A stretch of 64,000 bases of DNA from Micromussa lordhowensis (taxonomy: Eukaryota; Cnidaria; Anthozoa; Scleractinia; Lobophylliidae). Location: NCBI GenBank assembly GCA_964020085.1, contig OZ026603.1, positions 9,273,426 to 9,337,425 on the forward strand, read 5' to 3'. The notes below the pieces were generated by a model. The model did not search any database. It saw nothing but the letters and a program-made list of their open reading frames with translations, and had not been told where the DNA came from. Below, piece after piece: positions 34,911 through 47,800 of this stretch. Every line of letters starts with the position of its first letter. Position 1 is the first letter of the stretch. Position numbers and translations under genes: made by a program.

Positions 34911-36044
34911 TTAACACTTAATGACTGGTCCCGAGGGGAACAGTGAATTTTGTTTCCCGAGAATTGAGAGTATTTCGAAGGAAACAAAATTACTGTTCCC
35001 CAAGGGACCAGTCATTAAGTGATTTGTTATACAGCAAAAAACACTGGGTTAAACCGGTGGGAAACAAATAGTCACTTTATTGAAAAACGCGCTGAGATTC
35101 CAGCGACAGCATCAGGTCACCTTTCAACTGCACGCTCTGATCACATGCAACAGCGGTCAATTAATAACAATTATAGTTTTTCAATCGCATGAAATAATTT
35201 ATAAGGTTGCATGAAAGCGCAGAAACTTCGCCGGTTGAAGAAAACAAAACAAAACAAAAAAAATAGAATGATACTAATACTTGGTCTCTAATCGCTTAAA
35301 TATTATTTACTTTATCAGTTACATCACAATCTATTTTTTAATGTTACCTTGAGGAATATGCATAATTCCTACTGTGACTCCTCCAGTTATATCTGCTAAC
35401 AAATCTTTCTTCACGTTGTATTTTGGCAACCAGCGAATAATCGGAACGAGCCGGGCGACGAAAGAGGAAAAACAACTCGCAGAACATGAACATGAAGACA
35501 GCTTTTTACGAAGAGTGCGCAAATACTGTTTCTTGTCCCCTGTTTCCTCATGGCCTGAGTAACCGTGGGCTGAAGCGAGAAGGTTTTCATCGTACACTTT
35601 CCGTGCGATTGCTATGTCGAGTTTTTCAGGGTGAAGTGAAATTTCTTCCATTACGAGCGATAATGGCTTGACGAACACCTCGTTGACGGCTGTCCGTCTT
35701 TCAATAAAACCCGGCAGATGTTGTTGACATTCGCATTTGTTATTTAGCCGGCGTTTTTCCCGCTACCGCGCGCCCATTCATTGGCTAGTTCATGGTCACA
35801 TGACATCTAACAATAAAAAACGATGACGGCAAACGGGAAACAGTTCATTGTCACCCGCGAAACGTTGACCGCTCTACATGTGATCATAGCGTGCAGTTGA
35901 CGGTGGCGTCATGTGGTCGCTGGAATCTCGGCGCGTTTTTCAATAAACTTATTATTTGTTTTCGACCGGTTTGACCCATTTGTTTTGCTATATAACAAAT
36001 CACTTAAATGACCGTTCCCCTCGGGACCAGCCATTAAGTGTTAA
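34911..36044. mobile_element. TTAA-flanked transposon enclosing an SLC26 first exon
   Basis: The element runs from 34915 (CACTTAATGACTGGTCCC) to 36040 (GGGACCAGCCATTAAGTG). TTAA lies immediately outside both ends (34911-34914 and 36041-36044), as for piggyBac- or Kolobok-type target duplications. After the terminal repeats, inverted similarity continues for roughly 200 bp on each side (for example TTTATTGAAAAACGCGC near 35078 and its complement near 35940). The left end carries a 107-bp palindrome (34915-35021); the right end has the same palindrome with its middle deleted. Neither end alone has TTAA on its inner side, so this is one element and not two insertions. It holds no transposase and contains an SLC26 exon 1 in its middle. 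Confidence 0.8.
35348..35651 (-). CDS. slc26: Third SLC26 first exon, isolated (SLC26-C exon 1)
   Basis: 101 codons plus one base, starting MEEISLHPEKL and ending IMHIPQ before a GT donor (35347-35346). It matches SLC26-B exon 1 throughout: IARKVYDENLL, the Cys/Ser cluster SSCSCS, then IRWLPKYNVKKDLL and DITGGVTVGIMH. It has the same phase-1 donor, so it could splice in frame to SLC26-B exon 2 (24799), about 10.5 kb away. I placed the start at the ATG of 35651-35649 because it aligns with the SLC26-B start; the frame stays open a little further upstream from a GTG. No matching exon 2 lies between it and SLC26-B exon 1. It is either an alternative first exon of SLC26-B or a fragment captured by the surrounding TTAA element. 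The frame has no stops. Confidence 0.8.
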
Positions 36045-36580
36045 ACATTCCTGCTTGAACAATGGGAGTTAAAAATAATTCGGTTCGCGTATATGACGTT
36101 TTTCGACTAGGACCGGATCCAAAACTGTCTATCGTGAGGAGTTAATAATTCCATATATTTGCTTTTGCGCCCCAGTTTTTTAAACAATCACTTTTGTAAG
36201 CCATATCCGGATACATATTGTAATTGCTGCCTGAAGGCATTTGAAGTAAAAAGATAACGATGGTAATCAGTGAAGCTTAGCAAGGGTTAAGCTAAGCGAA
36301 CTTGATTCACCGAGCCGGCTAAGCTCAGTTCAGTTAATACACACAGCAGATACAGCTGTATACGTTCTATGCTAGCGCTTCAGTCAAACAGTATACATGG
36401 ACAGTTCCTGTGGTAAAGAAATAGGCGTTTAGTTACTTAGTGCGCTTTGGCACTTGTAAGCAATGCTCAAATAAAATAATTTTATTAATTCCGCTGTGCA
36501 CATCACAAAAAAGTAATTAAAGCACAACTAACCTCATTCTTTAAAAATGGAAAAAGTGTAGTCAGGAGATGTCATAAGCA
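36045..36580. other. Non-coding stretch
   Basis: No exon or repeat family is recognised, apart from a short AAGCTTAGC / GCTAAGC repeat near 36275. Confidence 0.4.
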
Positions 36581-36589
36581 CACAGTGTA

Positions 36590-37012
36590 ATTTTGCGTAC
36601 TATGGCCAAACAGTAAGATCATTAGACACCCGAATTGCGGAGCACAAAAAGGAAGTGGCAGGTTTTGACCAAAACTCCAAAGTTGCAAGCCATGTCCATG
36701 TTCAACATGAACTTTGAAGAAGTCAAGGTCGTTGGTTTCGAAGCGACAGGTATGTTTTGCAGGTTGCAGGTTGCAGGTTGCAGGTTGAAACGACGTGTTT
36801 ATTCGAGTTAAAGTCGAATAAACCCCAGTATAAAGGCTAACCGCAAGCAACCTAAGCTAATTTAGGCTAACCGGAGTGCTATTCAGGCTAACCGAAGTGC
36901 TAAGTAGACTAACTCAGACTTAAAAGTCCATTTTTCAACCTGCAACCTGCAACCTGCAACCTGCAAAACATACCTGCCCGTTTCGAAGCCAATTACCACA
37001 TTTTGGACGACT
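36590..37012 (+). pseudogene. GIY-YIG endonuclease fragment of a Penelope-like element, interrupted
   Basis: The left part (about 36598-36744) reads YYGQTVRSLDTRIAEHKKEV, then FDQNSKVASHVH, and after a frameshift near 36700 KVVGFEA. The right part resumes after 36989 with NYH. This order (GQT, R-x-HK, SHV, a Glu-Ala-Asn stretch) fits the GIY-YIG domain at the C-terminus of Penelope-like elements. A 235-bp TIR element (36745-36979) sits in the middle. No reverse transcriptase part is present. Confidence 0.72.
36745..36979. mobile_element. TIR element with TTGCAGG tandem ends and 10-bp target duplication
   Basis: The left end, CAGGTATGTTTTGCAGG, leads into four TTGCAGG repeats; the right end is the exact mirror. 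GTTTCGAAGC is present on both sides (36735-36744 and 36980-36989) as a target-site duplication inside the GIY-YIG fragment. The core holds AGGCTAACC(G/A)(G/A)AGTGCTA-type repeats. It is non-coding. A 9-10 bp duplication would suit Mutator-like elements, but that is a guess. Confidence 0.8.
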
Positions 37013-37187
37013 TTGCTAGTCGACTTTGTTAGTCGATACGCGAGATTTTCCTTTCTTTTTCTCAGTTTTCGAAAACCAGTAAATTCATTGCAAGCAACAT
37101 CGGTCGTTTTGGGTTTCTAGACCATTGTTTTTCATTGTGGTTCTTTGACCAAGCTAGAGAGTTTGCCAATGAGCGACTAGGTTACGA

Positions 37188-37550
37188 CCGGGGGTCACTC
37201 TGCCGAGTTTTATACGGGGAGGCTCCACGCTGAGGTCCACCCCCATACCTTACCATATTCCATTATAACAGAAAAGGTACCCCTTTCACATACCTACTTA
37301 AGAACACTGGATGTCTTTTCTAAACAATTGAAATGTGTAGAGCTTAATAAATTAATTGATACAGCGGTAAGGTGGCTTTGTTCGAAATATTTTACTTAAA
37401 GCCCCCTAAATGACAGATTTCCCAACCCTTTCATATACCTAAACTTGTAAAATCACTATCGTTTCATACACCTGAAGCCTGGAAAAGTAACCATTTCGGG
37501 CGGAGCCTCCCCGTATTATAGGGAGTACCACCCTCCCCCCACCGGCCCGG
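37188..37550. mobile_element. Inverted-repeat element with GGGGAGGCTCC ends
   Basis: TATACGGGGAGGCTCC near 37212 and GGAGCCTCCCCGTATTATA near 37503 form the termini, with G-rich and C-rich outer edges (CCGGGGGTCACT, ACCCTCCCCCC). No coding sequence is seen between them. Confidence 0.6.
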
Positions 37551-37699
37551 ATGATAAAGTAATTTTTCCGCGCTTTGCCGCAGCCGGGAGCGAAGAAGGA
37601 CGGCCGTTTTCGCAGGCTACCTCATTTTCCGCTTGTAAGAGAATAAGAATGAACTGCTGCGCGAAAAGCAAGTGAAACCAGAGATAATATCGTTATCCG

Positions 37700-37957
37700 C
37701 TTGAGTCAAGAAACGTCAGGGGGATGCATGCGATGGAACGGGCTAGGCTGGGGTGGGGTGATATTGATACAATGTTTGTACAGAACAGATTTTATAGTGC
37801 GCGTTATAACTGAATTCTTCTTCAGGTTCATGTCAAGAAACGTCAGGGCGGGGATGCATGCGATGGAACGGGCTAGGCTAGGGTGGGGTGATATTGATAC
37901 AATGTTTGTACAGAACAGATTTTATAGTGCATGTTACAACTGAATTCTTCTTCAAGT
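37700..37957. repeat. Tandem duplication, unit about 128 bp
   Basis: GTCAAGAAACGTCAGGG, GGATGCATGCGATGGAACGG and GTACAGAACAGATTTTATAG occur twice, at about 37703 and 37831, with only a few differences. Long open frames here are carried over the repeat and are not gene-like. Confidence 0.85.
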
Positions 37958-38138
37958 TCTTCCACTTCTTTCCATGCCCGTGTTGCGTCAAAATTTCACA
38001 TTTTATGCTGCTGCACACAACAAACACACCTTTCTCCGCTGTCACACAGAGTTTCGATAGTAGAACAATTTATTTCCTCATTGTTGTTTTTTTTCTTTCT
38101 CGTGATACTGAGATATCAAATCTAAATCAGTTCATATA

Positions 38139-38263
38139 TCTTATTAGACGTTTTGGTGTGTAGTATCGCTGTATATTTTTACGAGTCGTGCAGTATTTTG
38201 ACGAGCCCGTAGGGCGAGTCAAAATACAAACAACGAGTAAAAATATACAGCGATACTACACAC

Positions 38264-38295
<32 letters not shown>

Positions 38296-38436
38296 GATTT
38301 CTTTTCCCAAAATTCTGACTTGCCAAGGTTTTGAACTTCACGCGGCCGGGAGGAATGAGACGAGTACAAATATCGTGTGATATTTGTACTCGTTTCGCGC
38401 GATATTTGTACTCCAGGAAGCAGAGTTGGATAATAA
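38139..38436 (+). mobile_element. Compound hairpin element, copy 1 (inverted copy at 60372-60668)
   Basis: A palindrome of TTATTAGACGTTTTGGTGTG / TAGTATCGCTGTATATTTTTA with its mirror (38139-38282) is followed by a second module from TTATTATCCAACG-like sequence to AGCAGAGTTGGATAATAA. That module contains its own hairpin of ACGAGTACAAATATCG. The same roughly 297-bp arrangement occurs at 60372-60668 in the opposite orientation with very few differences. It is non-coding. Confidence 0.85.
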
Positions 38437-38871
38437 ATTCTTTTATTTCCATAATCAGTTTAGGACATAGCAATTTAAAGGGCAAATACATCTCAAACCT
38501 GTACAAACAAGGTATAAAAAGTCAAAATTCTGGGAGGGATAATGTTGTATTCAGCGACGATTAGTATAACGTGGCTGGGCATTTTTACTTATCAGTTCAT
38601 TTTGCCGGTTAAAGCAATAAAAATTCAAAGCGGACTGTTAAAATATTCACCTATTTTATACAGCTCTTCGCTGAACGATCTCTGTATCGCATTAACTAAA
38701 ATACAGTATCGATTTTCCGTCAAAAAAATAAAACATGTCTTCATTTTGGGAGAAAGTTTTTAAAATACTATTCAGATTCTACTTCCTAACAAAGATGGAG
38801 AGAAAGAAGGACTATTCACAATCATGGTACATATTTACTCGAGCTTAATTTTCAGGGCCTAACAAATAAGC

Positions 38872-41800
38872 TTAATTTACTTTAAAACCTTCAATGAAAT
38901 TGAGCTGCCAAATTGGGCCACCATATCGTTCAAAGTTCTCTCTTCCCATGAGACGAACAAAGGCTTCCTGCAGACGAAAAAAGAAAATAATTTAATTTAG
39001 CTAACTCTACAGAAATCTCCCTGAAACCTTTAAAAGTTTCGTCCATTTAGCAACGAACAAACGAAGGAAGGATCTATCGAGCTAAGGAGGGGCATTGGAG
39101 GGAGCAAGTAGACGACATGCTGAGTTACCTTTTCAGTCACGCAAAGTTTTCCCGCAAACATCACGCAATGATATGACATGACATACCTCAACATAGTCCT
39201 CTTGATGGGTGTCGATAATATCAAAGGCTTTTTGTAAAAGATCTTCTCCGATGCCGCGTATACATTCCCTGCAAAGAGGAACATTGAAAAACGATTGAGG
39301 ATTTCACTCCAGTGTGACGGGTCCACTATCCAGGTCGGTTGACTTCAAAGAAATATAGTCTTCTTCGCCGAGCCGTTATTTGACAAGTCACTCGCCTAGC
39401 GCGAAGTCAAGGAATACCTTGATCTTCTGTCGATCAATTGTTAAATAAAAAACTTTTATTGAACAAAAGCGAACTGTAGTTATTTAACTCTCCCAGTTGC
39501 GAGAATACAAACATAGAGCCCTTACCTTCTCAATCGGTCTATTCTATCTCGCAATCTCCCGGAAGTTGTGGGTGATCCACCTAAGAAAAAAAAAGAAGGG
39601 TGGAGGGGTGGGCGGGAATTCTTCAATAGCTGTAAACAGTGCGAGTCTAATGTAACCTTTGAACATTAGTTTCTCTTATCCTAATTGTGCTTTCATCGTC
39701 GGCCTGCCTTTCTCAATTTTTAACTTGTTGTAATGTTATGTAATAATAGCCGTATTCTAATAACCTAAGTAAGATATGTTGTTGATGTTTTGTATATCTG
39801 TCTTGATTGACTTTTAAAACCCGAGTCTTTACTAAAGAGAGTCTGGATTTTTTTTTTCAAGCGTCCAGTTTCATTATGATCACAACAAGTACCTCATTTG
39901 AACAACCTGTCAGGGGCCCGTTTCTGGAAAGCCCCGGAAACTTTTCGGGCCTGTAAAGCCATTTTTAGTTCATCTGTATCTGAAAACGGAGAGTTGTATA
40001 CGCCTGAAACTTCTTGTGTGAAGAGAACCTCTGTTTAGATTAAGAATATGTGAATAAAACAGCTCTGCAATCATAAGCTTCGAGATTTTGCTATGGCTTT
40101 CCGGGTGCGATAACTTTTCGAGACCTTTGAGAAACGGGCCCCAATTTAATTTTATACCGTAACTGTAACGATATTTCTAATGAGAAAATAAAGATGTTAT
40201 TGTTGTTGAGGCACAAGATAGGCGTAAGCCCTTTCCTCACCATAAGGCACGTCTAGAGGTTCCATCTCTTCGTATTTTTCTATCGGAGTTTCCACATCCG
40301 GGGATTCCCTATCGGCGCTGACATTTGACATTTTTAACGTGGTGTCCAACGCTGAAATCAGAGACGTGACGTCACTCTGTCGACGAGGGTTTCTACAATG
40401 ATAAAGGTATCTTATTGACCAATTAACTTTCAATTTCTGTCGAAAACTGTAAGTTACAACTATCCTGCAAACGAAATACCCAAAACTGAGACACACAAAA
40501 AAAACGCTTTGCTTCCCTTCTTGCTTCTTTCCCTTCTTGCTTCAGTTACAAAATCGCTCCTTCGCCGCCTCGCAAAATCTACGTTTCCTGGTTTTAGGTT
40601 GACAATTATTTTTCTTCTTTCCTACTCTAATCGGGACGTCGCTTTTCCAAAATTCTGCTAACCATTCTCCAAGACGAAGGATGTCGAATCAAATTTAACA
40701 AGTTTTTAAAAGCCATTCAGAAACTTCTCATCTTCTCATTAACATTCACTTAGAGAACCGCTCAAGGTGTGCGTGATTTCCCATAATTACCCATTTTTTG
40801 TGCTTCTTCTTACATTTTGAAGTTTAGCTTATTCTTTTCTTCATTTCTATCGCGTGCTTTATTGCCCCGCCATTACGCAGATGGCCGCTGGTCACCTAGG
40901 AGTGCCCGCCGGAAGTTGTTTAGTTATGAAATTGCTGTCACCCACCTTGGAGCATGCGCTGACGGTTCATCTAAACTGATCTCCTCTAGTTCCGAGTCTG
41001 TATCGCTGTCGTGTTCAACTGACTCCTGTAAACAAGGAGGAAGCCTGTCAGTTGTTGGTTTGTCAGAAGTTGGGATTTTACGCCTCATAAATATGTTTCT
41101 TTACCAATCTTCTTTTTTTAAAATTGAAATTACAACACCCCAATTTCGGGTTGTCAGCAACATTCAGGTGTATAATTGGAATTGGAATTGGAATTGGAAC
41201 CTGTTGGGAACTTGCTATTTCATGACAGTCGAAGATTGATGTATTGTCTTGTTTGACAAGCAGGTGATGTCAGCCCTGGCATACTGTAAGGTCGTTTGAT
41301 CGGCGCGCTTTTGACCGTCCTCCGACTCTCATTTCTCAACTCCCCTGAGCTCTCATTTTCATTTTATCAAAGGGCGATTATCATCGTGTCTTGATTTGAT
41401 TTAACCCTAAGCGAAGGTTCCTAAGTCAACTCAATAACCTACCGCGATAGAAGCACTTGATTCTTGCCGAGCAATAGGCCTGGGACCATCCGGGGCATCA
41501 AACCCCTCGGGGGCTAGCTGACGTCTAGGATCACCGACCGCTGACCCTTGCCTTGGTGTTGCTAGAAAAGCAAAAAAATTAAGAAAACTACACATAATCC
41601 GGGCTATCTCAATGAAATGACGAATATCGTACCTCCTTGGTAGCTCTCCTGTGATCTCTTGACCTTGGCAGCAATCACCTCACTAGGGGAGGGGAGCACA
41701 GACACTGAGGGAGGAGTGGGAGCGGCATTTTTGTCGCCTTTCTGTCGCTGTTTGAGCCGTCGTCTTTCACGCGCTGATAAACCACTCTGTAAATCAAATC

Positions 41801-44800
41801 ACCACAACGAAAAAGGTTCATTCATCGATTAATCCCGCAAGTAAAATGCTTGCATAGGTATCCTTTCGACGCAGAAAGAAAACAAGAAATGTCTGCAAGC
41901 ACGTAGGTTAGGTTAGGTTATGTTAGGTTGCGTTATTTCCAGCAAAATTTAGACCAAAAGTGTTAAGTGAGCTCATACTAACCACAGGCGTGTTGTCAGA
42001 CTTGCAACTAGAGTAAAAGAAAATGAGAGAATTTGAGTTAATCGTTAAATTCTTAAGACTGATGAACATTCAAATTCCCCTAAACACCAATAAGTATAAC
42101 AACAGCTACCTTCATTCCCCCCCCCCCCCCCAATTCCCCCGCCGAAACATTCCTGTCACTCATCAGGTATTTCTAGTAGTCAGAAAAACGTTTGTTATGT
42201 AGTGCTTCCAGCTTCTCCATTCCTTGGGCATCACGAGTCGCACAAGGGGACCTTGAAACTTGAAACGCCGATTCCTGGTAGCATCAGTGATGTGCTGTAA
42301 CAGCGTAACAGCACAGGGTTTCTTCACCTTTTTGTTCATTATCGTAAGGGGATTCCCACTGTGCCACTATCCCTTGACATACCTTGCTTCAGAATCCACA
42401 GCACTAATGTCTTCCTCCTCCTCTTCCTCTTCCGCGGCATAATGCGATCTGGCCGCGTGTGAGCTGGACGTGACTTTGTATCTTCGCCTCGCTCTGGGGC
42501 TCCTGGAGGCGGGCAAATCTACCCCTACGACCCCTCCCTTCGGAGGCTGTGGTAAGGGTCGCTGGAGTTGATGGGACTGATATTAAAAAAGAAGGGCAGC
42601 GAAATGTTTGTAAATTATAACACTGGGTACTGTATTTCAGGGTTAATTATTTAACAAAATCACGACTTCATTTTTTAACGGTATACACACAAACCAGTAA
42701 AGAATACAACTTTCCCAAAGCCACTAAAAATCGCCAATACAATACTTAAATAAATAAAAACCATTGGTTTGACACTTTTTTTACACAAAAGGTAGATCCA
42801 TACCTCTGCCTTGGGTGTCTTTAACTTGCCAGCACTAGGTAATGGTCTCTTTTCTTCAAAAGCCCCAGCCTTTTTAACATCTTCAGCTGATCTCCTGACC
42901 GAAACATCTTCGTCTACACCTCTCTGCTTTGCTGCCTGTCTATTACCAGTCTTTTCACTGCCAGCTGACTTTTTCCTTTCAGCCATTTGTTTCTTAATCG
43001 CTTCTTTTTGTTTCAAGTCCACCGCATTTTTCTCCTCAATTTTCTTAACGTTCACCTCAGTTTTCCCTTTTTCAGATGATCCACTTGATGAACTCGTTGA
43101 ATCCACAGAAGATCTTTCCTGTTCATTTCGTGACAAAGGCTTGTGTGGTTTCTTCGCGGGTTTTTCGTCCTCTATAACGCAATCCACAGCAGACATTGTG
43201 GCAATAGAAGCCTCTAGTCCTGATCCGGAATATCCTGAATCTGATTTGGCTGTTCGTGATTCTGAAGACTTTGATTTAGCACTTGAAGATCTCTCTCCTT
43301 TTGACGAGGTTTTCTGTTTTTGCCTGAAGAAATTTGAAAGTATCAATTACAGTTGTGTAAGTGTGTATTATGCTTTAAAGACAAAAGCATCTACTAAAGT
43401 CATTTACACAAGTAGAAAAATACTACATGTACGTGTACATGTAGTATTTTGTCCTGAACAAACATACCGAACAATTTGTCATACCATACAATTTGTCCTG
43501 AAATACTTGCTCTTTGGCAAAGGATATCTATCTAGTACAGAAAGGCAGGTAAAGTCTGCATACGAGCCAAGTGGCCCATCAGGCCGGAGCTTATCCCGGG
43601 TTCTGTAGCAGGAAGCGACTAGGAGTATTTCTTCTCCCCCCTGGATGGAATGCTAGTCCATTGCAGGGTTGCCCCAGCATTAAGTTCGCCAGTACCCATT
43701 TATACACCTGGGTGGAGAGAGGCACTGTGAGAGTAAAGCGTCTTGCCCAGGAACACAGCACAATGTCTCAGGCCAGGACTCGAAGCCAGACCGCTCGATC
43801 CGGAGACGAGTGCACTAACCATGAAGTCACCGTGCCTCCGCACAAAGGAAGGTACTAAATGCTCTAGGGCCTAAAGTCCAACATGCTTTAAAATACATGA
43901 TTGTAATAGGTAAGCCTTGAGCAGTTCAATATTTTAAACATTCTTTTCATCAGTTGCTATCCATCACAACATCAAGTTACCCATACAACTAGCTTACTTG
44001 TAAGTAAAATGGATAAACAGGATGCAAAAGAAACTTTTTTTACCTTAGGTGACTTCAACTTTTAAATTTCACCAACATGTAGGAGAAAACTCGAGCAGGT
44101 CTACAGGAGTTACAGCAAGTTAGCTCACCTGTTTTTTGTGCCCTCAAGAAACAGAGCAATTTGCTTTTTGATGTAGCTATGACGCAGAAGGCGTGAAGCA
44201 CTGGGTCTTTTCTCAGGCTCTAGCTCCAACATGCTTTGCACAATTGAACACAGATCACTGCTGTAATGTGTTGGTAGAGGTGGAATCTGTAAAGAAGGTG
44301 TAAATATTTGCTGAAAAAGATTTCCATCACAGGCTATAAAATAAATGTCCAGTTTGCCTTTTATATTAACCCTTTCAGTCCCAAACTTATGAACTTGGTA
44401 ATTCTCCTTAAATTTTTCCTTACATTTCTTTTAATGTCACTTTTGAGAATGTGGCAATACGTCAAGAAAATATCCCCTGGTTGGTGAATTTCTTTATTCT
44501 CATCACCCTCCTATTTGACAATTAATTGACCATGTGAGGGAGAAAAGATGTTTATCACAAACTTAAGGTATTTGACGGCTGTGGTCAAAACAGATACTTG
44601 AATGATCATACATGCAAAATCATTTGAAATGAAAACCTCCTGACAACTGCCATAGTGAAATGCTCAGCTAGTAAATTTACAAAAACTGAAGATGGTGTCT
44701 CCTTTTATTAAGAAAATGCACACACATTTTGCATATCATGGGATGCATGATAGCCACAGACATCACTGTTAAAAATTTCTTGACATTCAGGCTTCTAGCC

Positions 44801-47800
44801 ACCCATTTTAGCCACCAAGTCCAATCGACCAATACAACTGATACGTTTAAACGCATTTTTCCTTTTCATAAGGAATGACATTGTCAAGATTACAGTGAAC
44901 CCACAAGTTTCTTCCCGCCTCAATGGTATCAAATCAGCCGTGTTAAATTAATTCAATTTTCCCTGACTTTCCTTCAGAAATGTCAATTTTCCCTGAATCA
45001 AAATAAAATTCCCTGACCTTGAAAAGCTTCCCCCTGACCGTCTCCTGACTTGTAGCATCCCTGAAACAATTATTGTTTCCGATATGTTTCAGTAATATTC
45101 CTACTCATATAAACATACCTTTCCTTTAAGAATCTTGTAAACCAAAGAACTCATATCCTTTGCATTGAAGGCATGTCTTAGTGTACACATTTCATACAAA
45201 CAGCAACCTAAAGCCCACACATCAGACTGAACAAGTGAGGAAGATAGCAAACAAAAACCAGTAAATTAGCTGTTCATGTTATGCCTTCTCAAGATCTGAT
45301 TTAGAGAACTGTACAACAGAAAATTTAAAAATAACCATGCAATATAGGAAGGCAAGAGGAAGAATTGAATCCAACCAGTGTGCAAAGAAAGTCCTAACTG
45401 ATAACCCAAGCCAGTGCCTGTTGGATTCTGCATTGTGAAATTTTTGAGTGAATTCAAATTACAGAAGTAGGCTTAAACTGCTTGCAGTCAGTCTTTTCTC
45501 TTAGGGTCAGACGAGTGTTTATCCATGAATGTGAATGCGAAAGAGCAATATGGATGAAAGGGGGTAACAGTCTGAAATGTCTTGCCTCATAATCCCTGCC
45601 TGATTGGAGCTGGAGACTGCAAGTAGTCTTAAAGTACTGAAAGAGATGAACTTTCTTGGGGCTAGGGAGAAGGAGTTTCAGGCTAGTACAACATTATGGT
45701 TAGAGCTTGCCCAAAGAGCAAGCCAAAAAAATTGTTTTCTTTCTACCATGCCAACAAGGCTTTTAGCCAGAATTTGAAAAGTGGCCATCCAAAATACGCT
45801 ATATAGGACCTGCTCAAATGCGCAATTTAGCAAGTCAACATATAAAAATAAAACAATTTTCTTTAGAAAGTGACAATCTTCAGGATGCCTGGACATCCAT
45901 CTGGCTAAAAGCCTGCTGCCAAGTCAAGACAACCATTCTCTTTTCTATCTTTCAAACAGTTCCTTCCTCACAATCCTCAAGATTAATGGCTGGTATGTAC
46001 AGCAATACCTTGTGATTATAGGGTTTATTAGAGAAGAGCTCTGGCGACATGTAGTATGGTGTTCCTATAAGTGTTGTAGCCATGTCAGAGGATGTTTCCA
46101 GGACTCTTGCTATACCAAGATCACCAACCTAACAGCACAATAAGCACGTGGTATAATAAAATTATTACATGCCTTGCATAGAAAGATTCATCTGAACAAA
46201 TTCTCAGCAAAGACTATCCATCTTTAGTCAGTTTAATAACATCTGAGTTCTACAGACAGATTTTAGGACATCTCAGCAGCATGAAGCCAATGTGGACGAC
46301 AAAATCAATTAAAAACTGAATTTATCTTTAGCCTACACATCTTGTAATTTTCAAATGAACTTTAAAACCGTTCATGTTACCTGGATCATACGATCTTGTA
46401 ACTTACTTTAATAATATTGCTCTTTGTCAGAAATATATTTTGAGTCTTCAAATCCCTATGCAGAACATTCCTCTCGTGAATATACTGCAAAGAAAATGTA
46501 AGATAACAATGAAAAAGGAATGAGTCAATCAGGAACATGTAAGCCTCAAATTATTCCCTGTTGCTAACTGCCACCAATGTTTATCAAGTAAACTTGTACT
46601 GAAACCTGTCTTCTTAAAAAGAGTGAACTCAATAAATTTGCAGGAGACAATTATTAACCCTGTGTTTACACTTGAACATTTACCAAGGTAAAAACATTTA
46701 CTGACTAAACCTTGGTAAAATTGTACTGACAGTGTTTATCCTGGCTCAAATAACCAAGGTAAACCTGCAATCAATCATGATTAAATTGAATTGGTTGCCT
46801 ATCTAAAATCCAGGCAAAATCAAATGCCCACGTTCAAAAGAGAAGCTGTAACTCTTGTAGTCCTCGCATTTTATTTTCTTGCTCTTGGACAGCAAACTCA
46901 GGACTTAAGATTTCAGTGGCTTTTACTTTTGCAGCACTTAAAGAAGTTGTGGCGAAAGTTCATCGACTTTGCTTCAAATTGTTCTTCGAAAGGCAAGGCA
47001 CGTTAGATTGCATGGCCATGGCCGAGAAACTAATTCTGGCTTGAAACCCTTTCACACAGAATTTTTAAAAAAAAAAAGTAGGAAGGAGAACTTCAGAATA
47101 ATGAGACGTACATTCGAGTATTATATATTTTAACAAACCCCCTTGTCAACCGCCCACTTTTTCATTCCTCCCCACTGACCGAAAGCCTGGAACAGGCTAA
47201 TGTGGTTGCAAAACTGTGACCGAACGAGACCGACACAATCTGGACACCACGGGATGTGAAATACTATGCAACCGCAGCAGATACATCTGTCATCTCGACC
47301 TTGATTACCAATCTAAACCACGCTTGATCACAGGGTAAATTGACCTTTTACCTAGGTTAACTTTCTATTGTCTCGGGCGGCGTCTACCATGGTATTAGTT
47401 GGTGCTTACACACAAAAAAACATTTGTTAAACCTACTTTAGGTATTAAGTAAACTCCAATACCTCAGTAAAACCCTCAAGTCTTGACACGGCATAAGAAT
47501 GACCAATCTGATTACACTAGGGGATATCTGAGAGTCTCTCAGTGTGCCTACATACAAGAGGACATCGAGTACTTGCATAAACTGTCAGGACAACCCAGAA
47601 CATTGCAGAGGGACCTAGAAACTTAGAGTTGGGAGAAGGGGGAGAGTGATGCCATCTGGACTGGTAAAGTGACCCGAGGAAATGTACCAAACAACAAAAC
47701 CATCCATGTATGTGGTCTCGCAGGGATTAAGACTTGCCAAGGAAAAATAATTGACAAGCCCTAATTTCAGTATACTGCAAGACCCTGGCCTCAATTGCCT

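Noticed and set aside
35348..35651. A complete third SLC26 gene
   Set aside because: No exon 2-17 equivalents lie between this exon and SLC26-B exon 1; only repeats, a minisatellite and a LINE are there.
42811..43608. 265-codon plus-strand frame
   Set aside because: It lies antisense to NEK4 exon 8 and runs into the SINE; codon content reflects the Ser/Lys-rich NEK4 linker.
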